Shown here piece after piece: positions 56,686 through 64,000 of a DNA stretch of 64,000 nt (within the stretch, counting starts at the first letter, position 1; every line of letters begins with the position of its first letter). Source of the DNA: Terribacillus halophilus (lineage in GTDB: Bacteria > Bacillota > Bacilli > Bacillales > Amphibacillaceae); assembly GCF_900162685.1 (NCBI RefSeq), contig NZ_LT727828.1:1477557-1541556 (forward strand), in the 5' to 3' direction. Under the pieces are notes generated by a model. The model ran no database searches and was not told the DNA's origin. It saw only the letters and a program-made list of their open reading frames with translations. Both the position numbers and the translations under genes were made by a program.

Positions 56686-56835
56686 ATGCGTGTAAACATT
56701 ACTCTCGCCTGCACAGAAACAGGAGATCGTAACTACATTACAACAAAAAACAAGCGTAAACATCCAGAACGCATGGAGCTTAGAAAATATAGCCCACGCT
56801 TGAAAAAGTATACGCTGCACCGCGAAACAAAATAA
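56686..56835 (+). CDS. rpmG: 50S ribosomal protein L33, zinc-free form
   Basis: A 49-residue basic protein, [20 protein letters not shown] and then a Lys/Arg-rich tail ending LHRETK: clearly L33. The zinc cysteine pairs of the common C-plus form are gone. CTET stands where the first CxxC would be, and YSPRLKK where the second would be; only C9 is left. B. subtilis has a C-plus L33 (rpmGA) at this place as I recall, so this is a substitution at the same locus. GGGAGGG precedes the ATG. Confidence 0.9.
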   Translation: MRVNITLACTETGDRNYITTKNKRKHPERMELRKYSPRLKKYTLHRETK

Positions 56836-56847
56836 GTTCGTATAAAA

Positions 56848-56875
56848 GACTCCCCCTATTGGCGGGAGTTTTTTT
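56848..56875 (+). terminator. Terminator after rpmG
   Basis: GACTCCCC pairs with GGCGGGAGTT around a short loop, followed by seven T residues. Confidence 0.88.
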
Positions 56876-56895
56876 GCATACAGGGGGGGTTCGTG

Positions 56896-57462
56896 ATGGA
56901 AGAGAAGCAACGGCTTCGTCAAGAGGGACTTCAGCTGCTGAGAGAAATATCGCCAACTGAAAAGCTTCGTGTAGAACATCAATTGGCTTCGTTTCTTTTT
57001 TCGTCCGCTGTTTGGAAATGTGCGAACACCATTGGTCTCACAATGGCACTGCCACATGAATGGGATACAACGAAAATTATTCAGCAAGCTTGGCTGGAAA
57101 AGAAAAACGTGTGCGTGCCGCTTACACTGGAAAATAGAGAGATGCAGTTTTACTATGTAGAAAGTTATAATCAGCTGACGGACGGTGCCTTTCAGATTAA
57201 GGAGCCTGTGCCTGACCTGTGCACACCTGCTTTCAAAAACGACATCGATTTTCTCCTTGTTCCTGGACTTTTATTTGATAAATCTGGGTATAGAATTGGG
57301 TATGGCGGAGGTTATTATGATCGGTATATTGCAGATTATCCCCATACAACAATTGCGCTTGCCAGCAGTCAGCAGCTGAGACAATCGTTGCCTGTTGATC
57401 CTTTTGATCGGTGTGTCGAGTATCTTCTGACAGATGATGGTTTTATTGTCTTAGCCGAATAG
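56896..57462 (+). CDS. yqgN: 5-formyltetrahydrofolate cyclo-ligase (YqgN)
   Basis: ATP-dependent enzyme that recycles 5-formyl-THF to 5,10-methenyl-THF in one-carbon metabolism. The 188 residues contain the family blocks KNVCVPLTLENREMQFY, EPVPDL and LLVPGLLFDKSGYRIGYGGG followed by YYDRYIADYP, the substrate and ATP loop. A GTG at 56893 and ATG at 56896 are adjacent; the ribosome site is a G-rich run (GGGGGGG). The position after rpmG agrees with B. subtilis. Confidence 0.92.
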   Translation: MEEKQRLRQEGLQLLREISPTEKLRVEHQLASFLFSSAVWKCANTIGLTMALPHEWDTTKIIQQAWLEKKNVCVPLTLENREMQFYYVESYNQLTDGAFQIKEPVPDLCTPAFKNDIDFLLVPGLLFDKSGYRIGYGGGYYDRYIADYPHTTIALASSQQLRQSLPVDPFDRCVEYLLTDDGFIVLAE

Positions 57463-57511
57463 CAGCCTTCTGGTTCGGGACACACTAAGGTTATCCCGGA
57501 GGAAAGGATGG

Positions 57512-57706
57512 GTGCTGATGTGGAAATCGATTATTACTGCAGTGTCACTCGCAGCCAGTGTCATATTCTTAATACGAGAGCGCTATCGTGTGCTGAATGC
57601 AATTTTGGCCGTTACGGTTCTTAGGAAAGGACTTATTCGGCTATCGATGGGATTCGGACCCTTGCGCTCCCGAATGTTGCCAATGATATTTAAACGCTCA
57701 GTGTAA
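57512..57706 (+). CDS. yqgO: YqgO-like small hydrophobic protein
   Basis: A 64-residue protein with one N-terminal membrane segment (about residues 4-22) and a basic C-terminal half (RERYRVLNAILAVTVLRKGL, then FGPLRSRMLPM). It lies between yqgN and gluP, where B. subtilis has yqgO, also about 61 residues. Function unknown. GGAGG lies nine bases before GTG 57512; ATG 57518 is an alternative start. The terminator spans its stop codon. Confidence 0.65.
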   Translation: MLMWKSIITAVSLAASVIFLIRERYRVLNAILAVTVLRKGLIRLSMGFGPLRSRMLPMIFKRSV

Positions 57707-57718
57707 ACTGAGCGTTTT
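57692..57718 (+). terminator. Terminator after yqgO
   Basis: AAACGCTCAGT and AACTGAGCGTTTTT pair around GTA, and the yqgO stop codon lies inside the loop. Confidence 0.88.
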
Positions 57719-57761
57719 TCCATGACTTTTTTGATACACTGTAGGCAAGAGGGGGAGAGGT

Positions 57762-59303
57762 ATGACCTACAACGAAGAAACGGCTTACTATCGAATGATT
57801 AATCATTTAATAGCAGAGCATGGTTTTACTTTTGTAAGAGCAAATGAAGACTTACGTGTTAGCTGGCTGGAAAGAAAGCGGGATGGAATAGTCCAGATGG
57901 TGAGATTAACGTCACGCACCTTCGCTTGGGCCAATCATTTGAAACGGGACATTTTGAAGGCGGCAAGCGATATACAACAAATGACAAAAGGCATCTTCGC
58001 CAAGAAGGTTCAGATACATAACGTCTATTTCGGTGACCAAGGACCTGCGGATGAATGGTCAAAGTTAAAGAAGCCAATGATCATTAAGAGCAGAAGACCA
58101 ATTCCGATGCAAACGTATTACTTGGATCGAGATTCTTATCAATCAGAAATGGAGAAACTGTTTCGCCATTTGAAGTTGAGCGATTCCGTGTCGCTCATAT
58201 CGGATGAGGAAGAAAGTGACCAGAAGCTGGAAATGGAGAAAAGCCGGCTGCGGCGTTTGCTTGTACAACAGCAGCAAGCAGACCAAGCTGTATTTCACCG
58301 CAAAAAGCCATTACTTGTTTACGTGTTTATCGGCATTAGTGTACTCATGTTTTTATTGGAGATGCTGCTTGGAGGCTCGACTGATTCAGCAGTACTCATT
58401 GATCTTGGAGCCAAATATAATCCTTTCATACTAGTGGAGAACCAATGGTGGCGGATTATCACCTCGATGTTCTTGCATATCGGAGCTTTGCATTTGATGA
58501 CAAATATGCTTTCTTTGTATTATCTGGGAACATTAACAGAGCAAGTATTCGGCCGTCGCCGATTTTTTATCGTCTATTTGCTAGCCGGTATTATTGGCGG
58601 TTTAGCAAGTTTTGCTTTTTCGCCGAACTTAAGTGCAGGTGCATCGGGAGCTATTTTCGGATTGTTTGGAGCCTTGCTCTATTTTGGGACCGTTTATCCA
58701 AAGTTGTTTTGGCGAACGATTGGAAACGGATTAATTGTTATCCTGCTGATTAACTTAGTGATTAGCTTTGCCGCTAGTCATGTTATTGATGTTTATGCTC
58801 ATTTAGGCGGGTTAGTCGGCGGCTTTGCAAGTGCGTTGCTTGTTGGTCTGCCAGGTAAAAAGAGATTATCAGCTCGTGTCGGCGGCGCTGCATTAAGCCT
58901 TCTATTAGTAGTCGGTTTGATTATTTATGGTTTACTGGGACCGGTCAATACAGCACTGCATGAAGAATTGAAAGCAGAAGCTGCGTACAATCAAGGTGAT
59001 TATCAAGCAGTCATACAGCACGCAACAAAAGCTTTAAATAATGAAGGCAGTGATGCTGCCCAACTGCTCTTATTTTATCGAGGTCTGGCTTATTCTCAAA
59101 CTGGAGAATTAGATGAAGCAGTCCAGGATTATGAAAGGCTCGCCCGTTTAACGCCAGATGAGCCCGCTGTACATTATAATCTTGCCCGCTTTCTTCAACT
59201 AAATGGGCAAGAGGATGAGGGTTTGATTCATGCTAATCGCGCGGCAGAACTTGAGCCAAACGACAAACAGTACCAGCAGCTCGTACAAGAACTTTCTCAG
59301 TAA
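57762..59303 (+). CDS. gluP: Rhomboid protease GluP (YqgP) with TPR tail
   Basis: Intramembrane serine protease. The 513 residues have a large cytosolic N-terminal domain (about 1-185) and a rhomboid core of about six to seven membrane segments. The catalytic S295 lies in GASGAIFGLFG and H347 in YAHLGGLVGGF. A C-terminal TPR domain follows (about 400-510: AAYNQGDYQAVIQHATKALN, GLAYSQTGELDEAVQDYE). B. subtilis YqgP takes part in membrane-protein quality control and Mg2+/Mn2+ transporter turnover. It ends in a 7-base overlap with the convergent gene. Confidence 0.94.
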   Translation: MTYNEETAYYRMINHLIAEHGFTFVRANEDLRVSWLERKRDGIVQMVRLTSRTFAWANHLKRDILKAASDIQQMTKGIFAKKVQIHNVYFGDQGPADEWSKLKKPMIIKSRRPIPMQTYYLDRDSYQSEMEKLFRHLKLSDSVSLISDEEESDQKLEMEKSRLRRLLVQQQQADQAVFHRKKPLLVYVFIGISVLMFLLEMLLGGSTDSAVLIDLGAKYNPFILVENQWWRIITSMFLHIGALHLMTNMLSLYYLGTLTEQVFGRRRFFIVYLLAGIIGGLASFAFSPNLSAGASGAIFGLFGALLYFGTVYPKLFWRTIGNGLIVILLINLVISFAASHVIDVYAHLGGLVGGFASALLVGLPGKKRLSARVGGAALSLLLVVGLIIYGLLGPVNTALHEELKAEAAYNQGDYQAVIQHATKALNNEGSDAAQLLLFYRGLAYSQTGELDEAVQDYERLARLTPDEPAVHYNLARFLQLNGQEDEGLIHANRAAELEPNDKQYQQLVQELSQ

Positions 59304-60124
59304 TATTGCAATAGCTCTGCGTGTTTACCGTTTTCGTCTTGGTAAATGACGCGTAAGTGCTTACCATTTTTATCAAAAAGGAGCAGTGGAATATAAGTCT
59401 TCACTGTTCCTTTTTCTACTGCAGGACCGATTGGCAGGAGATAGTTTCGATAGAGTCCTTCCCAAAGTCTGCTGATAATCTCCTGCCTTTTTTTATCGTC
59501 CGAAAGACCGTTTATGGCTGCTAAGTCAGCGGTCGGGAGCGCTGTGAGAGGCACCTCAATATAGTTAGCAGCTGGGATGGATAGTTGCTGTTTTGCCTCT
59601 GTCCATACGTGCTGAAGTGTGCTATTTGTTTGTGACTCTGCGAGATGCTGTGCATTCGTTTCTTGCTCATTTTTGGGGAAAGAAAACAATTCAAAATTGT
59701 CCGATGTGTACGTGCGAATACCAGTCATCTTTGATGTACTAGTAATATTGTTGTTATGGAGTTCCGCAAAATGATAAGAGATTGCGTCCAATTGTTTGTT
59801 TGGATGCAGCATGTGGGTTGTCTGCTGCTGCAGTACACGCGCTGGCTGCTGCCATTTATTCAACACGCCGACTAATTCGCCATTTTCATACAAAAGACCG
59901 ATATCCTGACGTAAATACGCTTCTTGGTTGAGTGCACTTTGTATATGCCAACGGATACGCCGAAAGTCAATTTTTTTCATAGAAGTTGCTGTGCTAGTAA
60001 ATGCTGCTGACGTATTCAGCGGAAAGTGCTGAATTACCGGCTGCGGGTGCTGGAGGCGTATGAGATAAAGTGAGCAGAGGACAAACGAACAGAAAATACA
60101 ACTACTAATAAGCCATTTACGCAT
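59297..60124 (-). CDS. Membrane-anchored protein of unknown function
   Basis: A 275-residue protein with one N-terminal hydrophobic segment (about residues 4-22) that is likely an anchor. A long extracytoplasmic region follows with no family I recognise. The segment with cysteines (SSCIFCSFVLCSLYL) does not form a clean lipobox. Many Gln, Asn and Thr residues occur. TAGGAGGAG precedes the ATG (minus strand), so it is a real gene. It is convergent with gluP, overlapping by seven bases, and divergent from the M42 gene. I know no equivalent here in B. subtilis. It may be an accessory envelope protein. Confidence 0.65.
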   Translation of the reverse strand: MRKWLISSCIFCSFVLCSLYLIRLQHPQPVIQHFPLNTSAAFTSTATSMKKIDFRRIRWHIQSALNQEAYLRQDIGLLYENGELVGVLNKWQQPARVLQQQTTHMLHPNKQLDAISYHFAELHNNNITSTSKMTGIRTYTSDNFELFSFPKNEQETNAQHLAESQTNSTLQHVWTEAKQQLSIPAANYIEVPLTALPTADLAAINGLSDDKKRQEIISRLWEGLYRNYLLPIGPAVEKGTVKTYIPLLLFDKNGKHLRVIYQDENGKHAELLQYY

Positions 60125-60186
60125 TTGCTCTCCTCCTAAGTGGACAAACTGTAGCTTATTGATACTATGTAAGAGAGCGATATTTT

Positions 60187-61239
60187 ATGAAAGTAGGGGA
60201 TTTGATGCAACGTATTAATCGCATTACAAGCACGTTAGAGGAATTAGTACATATACCTAGCCCATCCGGCTATACAGACCAGGCAATTGCTTTTTGTAAA
60301 GATTTTGCCGATTCACTAAGTCTTACCTCCCATGTTACAAATAAAGGCAGTTTGCTCATTACGGTCCCAGGCGCAGATCAGGAACAGCACCGCCTGTTGA
60401 CTGCGCATGTGGATACATTGGGAGCAATGGTTAAAGAAATTAACGCAGATGGAACACTTTCGTTAGCGATGATTGGCGGTTTCCGCTGGAATAGTGTAGA
60501 AGGTGAATACTGCACGATACACAGCAAAAACAAAACTTATTCAGGAACCATTCTCATGCACCAGACATCGGTGCATGTGTATCGCGATGCGGGTGAAGCC
60601 AAACGGGATGAAAATAATATGGAAGTTCGCATTGACGAACAGACCGTTTCTGGGGAAGAGACAGAAGCGCTGGGAATCCGAGTCGGTGATTTTGTGTCCT
60701 TCGATCCACGCTTTACACGCACATCTTCCGGTTTCATTAAGTCTCGGCACCTAGATGATAAAGCGAGTGTAGCTATTTTGCTGGAATTGCTTCGTGAATT
60801 AAAGGAAACGGATAGTCAGCTGCCGCATACGACGCATATTCTTATTTCTAATAATGAGGAAATTGGGTATGGCGGGAATTCCAGTATTCCAGCTGAAGTA
60901 GTGGAGTACCTTGCAGTTGATATGGGAGCGATTGGAGATGGCCAAGCGACAACGGAATATGATGTCTCCATTTGTGTCAAAGACTCTAGCGGACCGTATC
61001 ATTTTGCTTTAAGAGAAAATCTTGCTGAACTGGCTGAAACAAACAGCCTTCCATACAAACTGGATATTTATCCATACTACGGGTCAGACGCTTCTGCAGC
61101 AATTCGAGCTGGTTACGATATCCGACATGGACTTGTAGGACCTGGCATTGCTGCTTCTCATGCTTATGAACGTACACATGAGCAAGCTTTAACAGCTACG
61201 TATACACTATTGAACGCCTATCTCAAGACCAACATGTAA
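60187..61239 (+). CDS. M42-family metallopeptidase
   Basis: Cobalt or zinc aminopeptidase of the M42 family (PepA/YsdC/YhfE type), which trims peptides in the cytosol. The 350 residues have metal and catalytic residues in HVDTLG (H74, D76), SRHLDD (D190), NNEEIG (E224-E225), VDMGAIG (D245) and a C-terminal His near ASHAYERTH (H325 or H331). ATG 60187 or 60205 can start it, each with a weak ribosome site. It is not part of the B. subtilis order here; the gluP-yqgQ-glcK neighbourhood has been interrupted by this gene and the unknown gene before it. A perfect palindrome follows. Confidence 0.88.
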   Translation: MKVGDLMQRINRITSTLEELVHIPSPSGYTDQAIAFCKDFADSLSLTSHVTNKGSLLITVPGADQEQHRLLTAHVDTLGAMVKEINADGTLSLAMIGGFRWNSVEGEYCTIHSKNKTYSGTILMHQTSVHVYRDAGEAKRDENNMEVRIDEQTVSGEETEALGIRVGDFVSFDPRFTRTSSGFIKSRHLDDKASVAILLELLRELKETDSQLPHTTHILISNNEEIGYGGNSSIPAEVVEYLAVDMGAIGDGQATTEYDVSICVKDSSGPYHFALRENLAELAETNSLPYKLDIYPYYGSDASAAIRAGYDIRHGLVGPGIAASHAYERTHEQALTATYTLLNAYLKTNM

Positions 61240-61241
61240 AC

Positions 61242-61293
61242 ATCTTAAAGATATGACCTGAAGTTCCTTAACTTCAGGTCATATCTTTAAGAT
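61242..61293. repeat. Perfect 24-bp palindromic hairpin after the M42 gene
   Basis: ATCTTAAAGATATGACCTGA...TT (61242-61265) and its exact reverse complement (61270-61293) are separated by CCTT. It lies two bases after the M42 stop codon. No T-run follows on the plus strand. It could act as an RNA 3' end structure, a bidirectional terminator or a DNA cruciform. Confidence 0.9.
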
Positions 61294-61356
61294 AAAAGCA
61301 TAATGTTAAAAAGGTGTAAACGCAGTCTTAAAACATTTTCAATTTTAAGTGAAGGT

Positions 61357-61365
61357 TGTTATAAT
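61357..61365 (+). promoter_or_regulatory. Extended -10 promoter of yqgQ-glcK
   Basis: TGT TATAAT (61357-61365) with only a weak -35 (TTTCAA, 61337-61342). The start would fall near 61372, inside the ribosome site AGGTGAT, leaving a very short leader. Confidence 0.5.
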
Positions 61366-61381
61366 ATGTTAGGTGATATAA

Positions 61382-61603
61382 ATGAAAACGGTTTATGATG
61401 TTATGCAGCTTTTAAAGACATTTGGAATTTTTGTATATATAGGAGATCGTAAGCTGGATTTGACAATGATGCAATCCGAATTGCGAGAGCTGTATAATAA
61501 TAATCTATTGTCCTTAGAAGAATATGGACAAGCGAATATGATTTTAACAAAAGAGATAAGTGGTTTATCGGATAGTCATGAAGGAGCGGGAAACAATGAG
61601 TAA
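61382..61603 (+). CDS. yqgQ: YqgQ protein (DUF910)
   Basis: A 73-residue helical protein of the DUF910 family; the B. subtilis structure is a three-helix bundle and a nucleic-acid-binding role has only been proposed. The family pattern TVYDVMQLLKTFGIFVYIGD, then RKLDLTMMQSELRELY, is present. AGGTGAT precedes the ATG. It overlaps glcK by eight bases. The yqgQ-glcK pair is conserved in Bacillus. Confidence 0.88.
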   Translation: MKTVYDVMQLLKTFGIFVYIGDRKLDLTMMQSELRELYNNNLLSLEEYGQANMILTKEISGLSDSHEGAGNNE

Positions 61604-62579
61604 GGAAGCAGAGCGTATTTTAGTCGGTGTAGATATCGGCGGAACAACAATTAAACTTGCTCTCATTAATGAAGCAAGCGATATCGTAGAAAAGTGGGAA
61701 ATTAAAACAGATAAGCATGAACAAGGCTTGCACATTCCGAAGCAGATTTGGGCGACAATCCAGACTAAGCTTGCTGAACTTGGAATCGAAAAGGAAAGCG
61801 TACGGGGGATTGGAGTAGGAGCTCCAGGATTTATTGTCCCTCGTAATGGCGTCATTGCGGAAGCAGTCAATGTTGGCTGGCGAGATTTTCCTCTTTCTGC
61901 GGAGCTGGGTGTTTTGTCCGGGTTGCCAGTTTACATTGATAATGATGCAAACCTTGCTGCACTTGGTGAAGTGTGGAAAGGTGCTGGTAACATGAAAGAA
62001 GATATTATCGCTATTACGCTCGGTACGGGAGTAGGAGCTGGTATTATCTCTAATGGACATATTGTGAATGGCATAAATGGCACGGCTGGTGAAATAGGGC
62101 ATTTTACAGTAGAAGAAGATGGAGCACCATGCAATTGCGGGCGAAATGGCTGTTTGGAGACGGTATCTTCTGCAACTGGAATCAGCCGCTTGGCTTCAGA
62201 GGCTGCGCTGGAACATCCCGAAAGCGAACTAGGAAAACGGTTGGCATCGAACGGAAATGTATCTGCAAAAGACGTTTTTGAGCTGGCAGCAGCAGAGGAT
62301 GAAAGTGCAAAAGCGGTTGTGAATAAAGCAACAACTGTCCTGGCAAAAGTTTTAGCAAGTGCCGCCATACTTACAAACCCAGCCCGCATCATCATCGGGG
62401 GTGGCGTTTCGAAAGCGGGCGATGCTTTACTAGATCCTATTAAAGCGGCGTTTAAACAAGCTGCTTTACCTAGAACAACGTATGAATGTGAAATTGTACC
62501 GGCACAGCTAGGTAACGATGCAGGTGTTTACGGTGCTGCTTATCTTGTTAAACAACATTTGGATGAAATAGGTCAATAA
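61596..62579 (+). CDS. glcK: Glucokinase GlcK (ROK family)
   Basis: ATP-dependent glucokinase that phosphorylates internal glucose. The 327 residues have the phosphate-1 motif GVDIGGTTIKLALI, the ROK catalytic DNDANLAALGE, ITLGTGVGAGII and the ROK zinc finger CNCGRNGCLE. ATG 61596 follows AAGGAGCGGG; the upstream in-frame start at 61560 has no ribosome site. Its start overlaps the yqgQ stop codon. Confidence 0.95.
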   Translation: MSKEAERILVGVDIGGTTIKLALINEASDIVEKWEIKTDKHEQGLHIPKQIWATIQTKLAELGIEKESVRGIGVGAPGFIVPRNGVIAEAVNVGWRDFPLSAELGVLSGLPVYIDNDANLAALGEVWKGAGNMKEDIIAITLGTGVGAGIISNGHIVNGINGTAGEIGHFTVEEDGAPCNCGRNGCLETVSSATGISRLASEAALEHPESELGKRLASNGNVSAKDVFELAAAEDESAKAVVNKATTVLAKVLASAAILTNPARIIIGGGVSKAGDALLDPIKAAFKQAALPRTTYECEIVPAQLGNDAGVYGAAYLVKQHLDEIGQ

Positions 62580-62594
62580 AAAAGAGATGCGTGC

Positions 62595-62622
62595 ATGGCA
62601 GCAGCGCAAGCTGCTGCCATTT
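62595..62622 (+). terminator. Hairpin after glcK
   Basis: ATGGCAGCAG and CTGCTGCCAT form a perfect 10-bp stem with a 6-base loop; only a short T-rich tail follows. Confidence 0.7.
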
Positions 62623-62661
62623 GCTTTACGCTCTGTTCTACTATGAGGAGGCTTTTAATTC

Positions 62662-64000
62662 TTGAAACGATCTGCTGCACCATTATATATTTTGGCAACA
62701 GCTTTGTTTGGTTTAAAAACGTACATTGTTTATCGTTTCTTATTTAACATCAGTATAGATAATGCTATGCAGGAATTTATCTTGTTCCTAAATCCGTTTG
62801 TCAGTGCGTTTTTTGCTTTTGGACTTAGCGTCTTGATTTCTCGGAAGTGGCAGATGCATTACATCCGATTCATTAGTTTGGCAGGCTCCATCATATTGTA
62901 CATCAACTTAATTTTTTACCGTCACTTTAGTGATTTCTTGACAGTGCCGGTCCTCATGCAGGGAAGCAATGCCGCAGATCTTGGCGGCAGTATACTAAAT
63001 CTTATTTATCCACAAGATATGTTGCTGATACTGGATGTTGCCATCATCTGGTTCCTAAGCTTCCGTTATAAAGAAAATATGACGGTTGAATACCTTCGCA
63101 GAAAGAAAATATCCACCATGGCAGCAATTGCTGCACTTATCGTCGTGAATGTAGGACTTGCCGAAGCAGAACGGCCGCAGCTGTTTACACGCGGCTTTGA
63201 CAGAGAATACCTTGTTAAAAACATTGGCGTATTCAATTTCCATGCTTATGATGCTGTCATGCAATCCAAAACAGAAGCCCAGCGTGTTTTTGCCGATGGT
63301 AATGAACTTCCAGAAATACTTTCGTATGTAAATGAAGAAGTCGAAATTGAAAAGTCGGCGAAGTTCGGGCAAGCAGAAGGGAAAAATGTAATATTCATTT
63401 CCTTAGAATCCATGCAAAGCTTTTTGATTCATAACACACTCAACGGCGAAGAAGTAACACCTTTCCTAAACAGTTTGACAAAAGATAAAGATACGTATTA
63501 TTTCGAGAATTTCTATCACCAGACAGAACAAGGGAAAACGTCTGACTCGGAGTTTTTGGTGGAGAATTCTATCTATCCGCTGCCTCGGGGTGCTGTATTT
63601 TTCACCCACGGTCAGAACGAATATAACGGCACACCTGAGATTCTAGGCCAAGAAGGATATAAAACCGCTGTATTTCACTCAAACAATTCCAGTTTCTGGA
63701 ACCGTGATGTTATGTACGATAGCTTAGGATACGATAAATTTTATGATGAAAACAGCTATGACGTCATTTCAGAAGGTGATGACAAAAATACAGTAGGCTG
63801 GGGACTCTTGGATAAGCCTTTCTTTGAACAGTCCATTCCATACTTACATGAAATGGAAAAGCCTTATTACACAAAATTTATTACCTTAACAAATCACCAC
63901 CCATTTGATTTGCCGGAAGAAGAAGCGACTATTGATCAATTTGATTCCAATTCTCAGACATTAAACAAGTATTTCCAAACTGCCCGCTATACAGACGAGG
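62662..64000 (+). CDS. LtaS-family lipoteichoic acid synthase (YqgS-like), 3' end missing
   Basis: Membrane-bound glycerolphosphate polymerase or primase of lipoteichoic acid synthesis. About 446 residues are visible and the frame stays open to the window end. Five membrane segments (about 8-160) are followed by an extracellular sulfatase-like domain. That domain has metal Glu E249 in FISLESMQSF, nucleophile Thr T293 in GKTSDSEF, and GQNEYNGTPEIL. After glcK B. subtilis has yqgS of this family, so this is probably the YqgS-type paralogue. The start is TTG 62662 after GAGGAGG. Confidence 0.9.
   Translation, partial: MKRSAAPLYILATALFGLKTYIVYRFLFNISIDNAMQEFILFLNPFVSAFFAFGLSVLISRKWQMHYIRFISLAGSIILYINLIFYRHFSDFLTVPVLMQGSNAADLGGSILNLIYPQDMLLILDVAIIWFLSFRYKENMTVEYLRRKKISTMAAIAALIVVNVGLAEAERPQLFTRGFDREYLVKNIGVFNFHAYDAVMQSKTEAQRVFADGNELPEILSYVNEEVEIEKSAKFGQAEGKNVIFISLESMQSFLIHNTLNGEEVTPFLNSLTKDKDTYYFENFYHQTEQGKTSDSEFLVENSIYPLPRGAVFFTHGQNEYNGTPEILGQEGYKTAVFHSNNSSFWNRDVMYDSLGYDKFYDENSYDVISEGDDKNTVGWGLLDKPFFEQSIPYLHEMEKPYYTKFITLTNHHPFDLPEEEATIDQFDSNSQTLNKYFQTARYTDE

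Overview
The window comes from a spore-forming, low-to-moderate GC Firmicute of the family Bacillaceae. Gene content and order follow the Bacillus subtilis block gpr-spoIIP-yqxA-lepA-hemW-hrcA-grpE-dnaK-dnaJ ... sigA ... pst ... glcK-yqgS almost step by step. Spore genes (gpr, spoIIP, yqfC, yqfD), a CIRCE element, a sigma-W promoter, a glycine T-box and Shine-Dalgarno starts with frequent GTG/TTG all fit this. The differences from B. subtilis suggest a more distant Bacillaceae genus, but I cannot name the genus from the sequence alone. I saw no transposase, integrase, phage gene or CRISPR array.

Layout. 1-5650: spore germination protease (5' end missing), SpoIIP, YqxA, LepA and HemW. 5647-13604: heat-shock operon hrcA-grpE-dnaK-dnaJ under a CIRCE operator, followed by methyltransferases PrmA and RsmE and the tRNA methylthiotransferase MtaB. 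13631-22987: deoC, rpsU, yqeY, then a sigma-W-driven NfeD-FloA-YqfB membrane-domain operon, sporulation genes yqfC-yqfD, phoH, the c-di-AMP phosphodiesterase gene pgpH, ybeY and dgkA. 23088-23337: two tandem copies of a structured repeat where B. subtilis has cdd. 23457-30159: era, yqzL, recO, a T-box with glyQS, and the regulators ccpN and ppsR. 30305-38013: an acyltransferase, then yqxD-dnaG-sigA, trmK, yqfO and, on the minus strand, ispH. 38189-45275: cshB, nfo, yqfT, yqfX, ispG, a LysM protein, a second NfeD protein and a Na+/phosphate symporter. 45462-46001: six tRNA genes. 46172-55651: sodA, an MFS permease, pbpA and a Pho-controlled pstSCAB1B2-phoU operon. 55681-64000: a small MltG-like pair, rpmG, yqgN, yqgO, the rhomboid gluP, an unknown anchored protein, an M42 peptidase, yqgQ-glcK and the start of an LtaS-family gene cut by the window end.

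How it works together. Most of the window is core cell biology: translation quality control, tRNA and rRNA modification, chaperones, replication initiation with the housekeeping sigma factor, isoprenoid synthesis and DNA repair. Two phosphate uptake routes lie near each other: NptA with a fused PhoU-like tail, and PstSCAB with PhoU. Envelope maintenance is a second theme (FloA and NfeD, PBP2A, DgkA, the LtaS-family enzyme, the MltG-like protein).

The most unusual points are the NfeD partner of FloA that lacks its protease domain, the tandem structured repeat, the L33 protein that has lost its zinc cysteines at the usual zinc-type locus, tRNA-Asn and tRNA-Ile2 genes sharing almost identical bodies, a perfect 24-bp palindrome after the M42 peptidase gene, and a possible Pho box before nptA. 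I did not find a clearly new multi-gene system. Comparisons with other species are from memory and were not run as searches.
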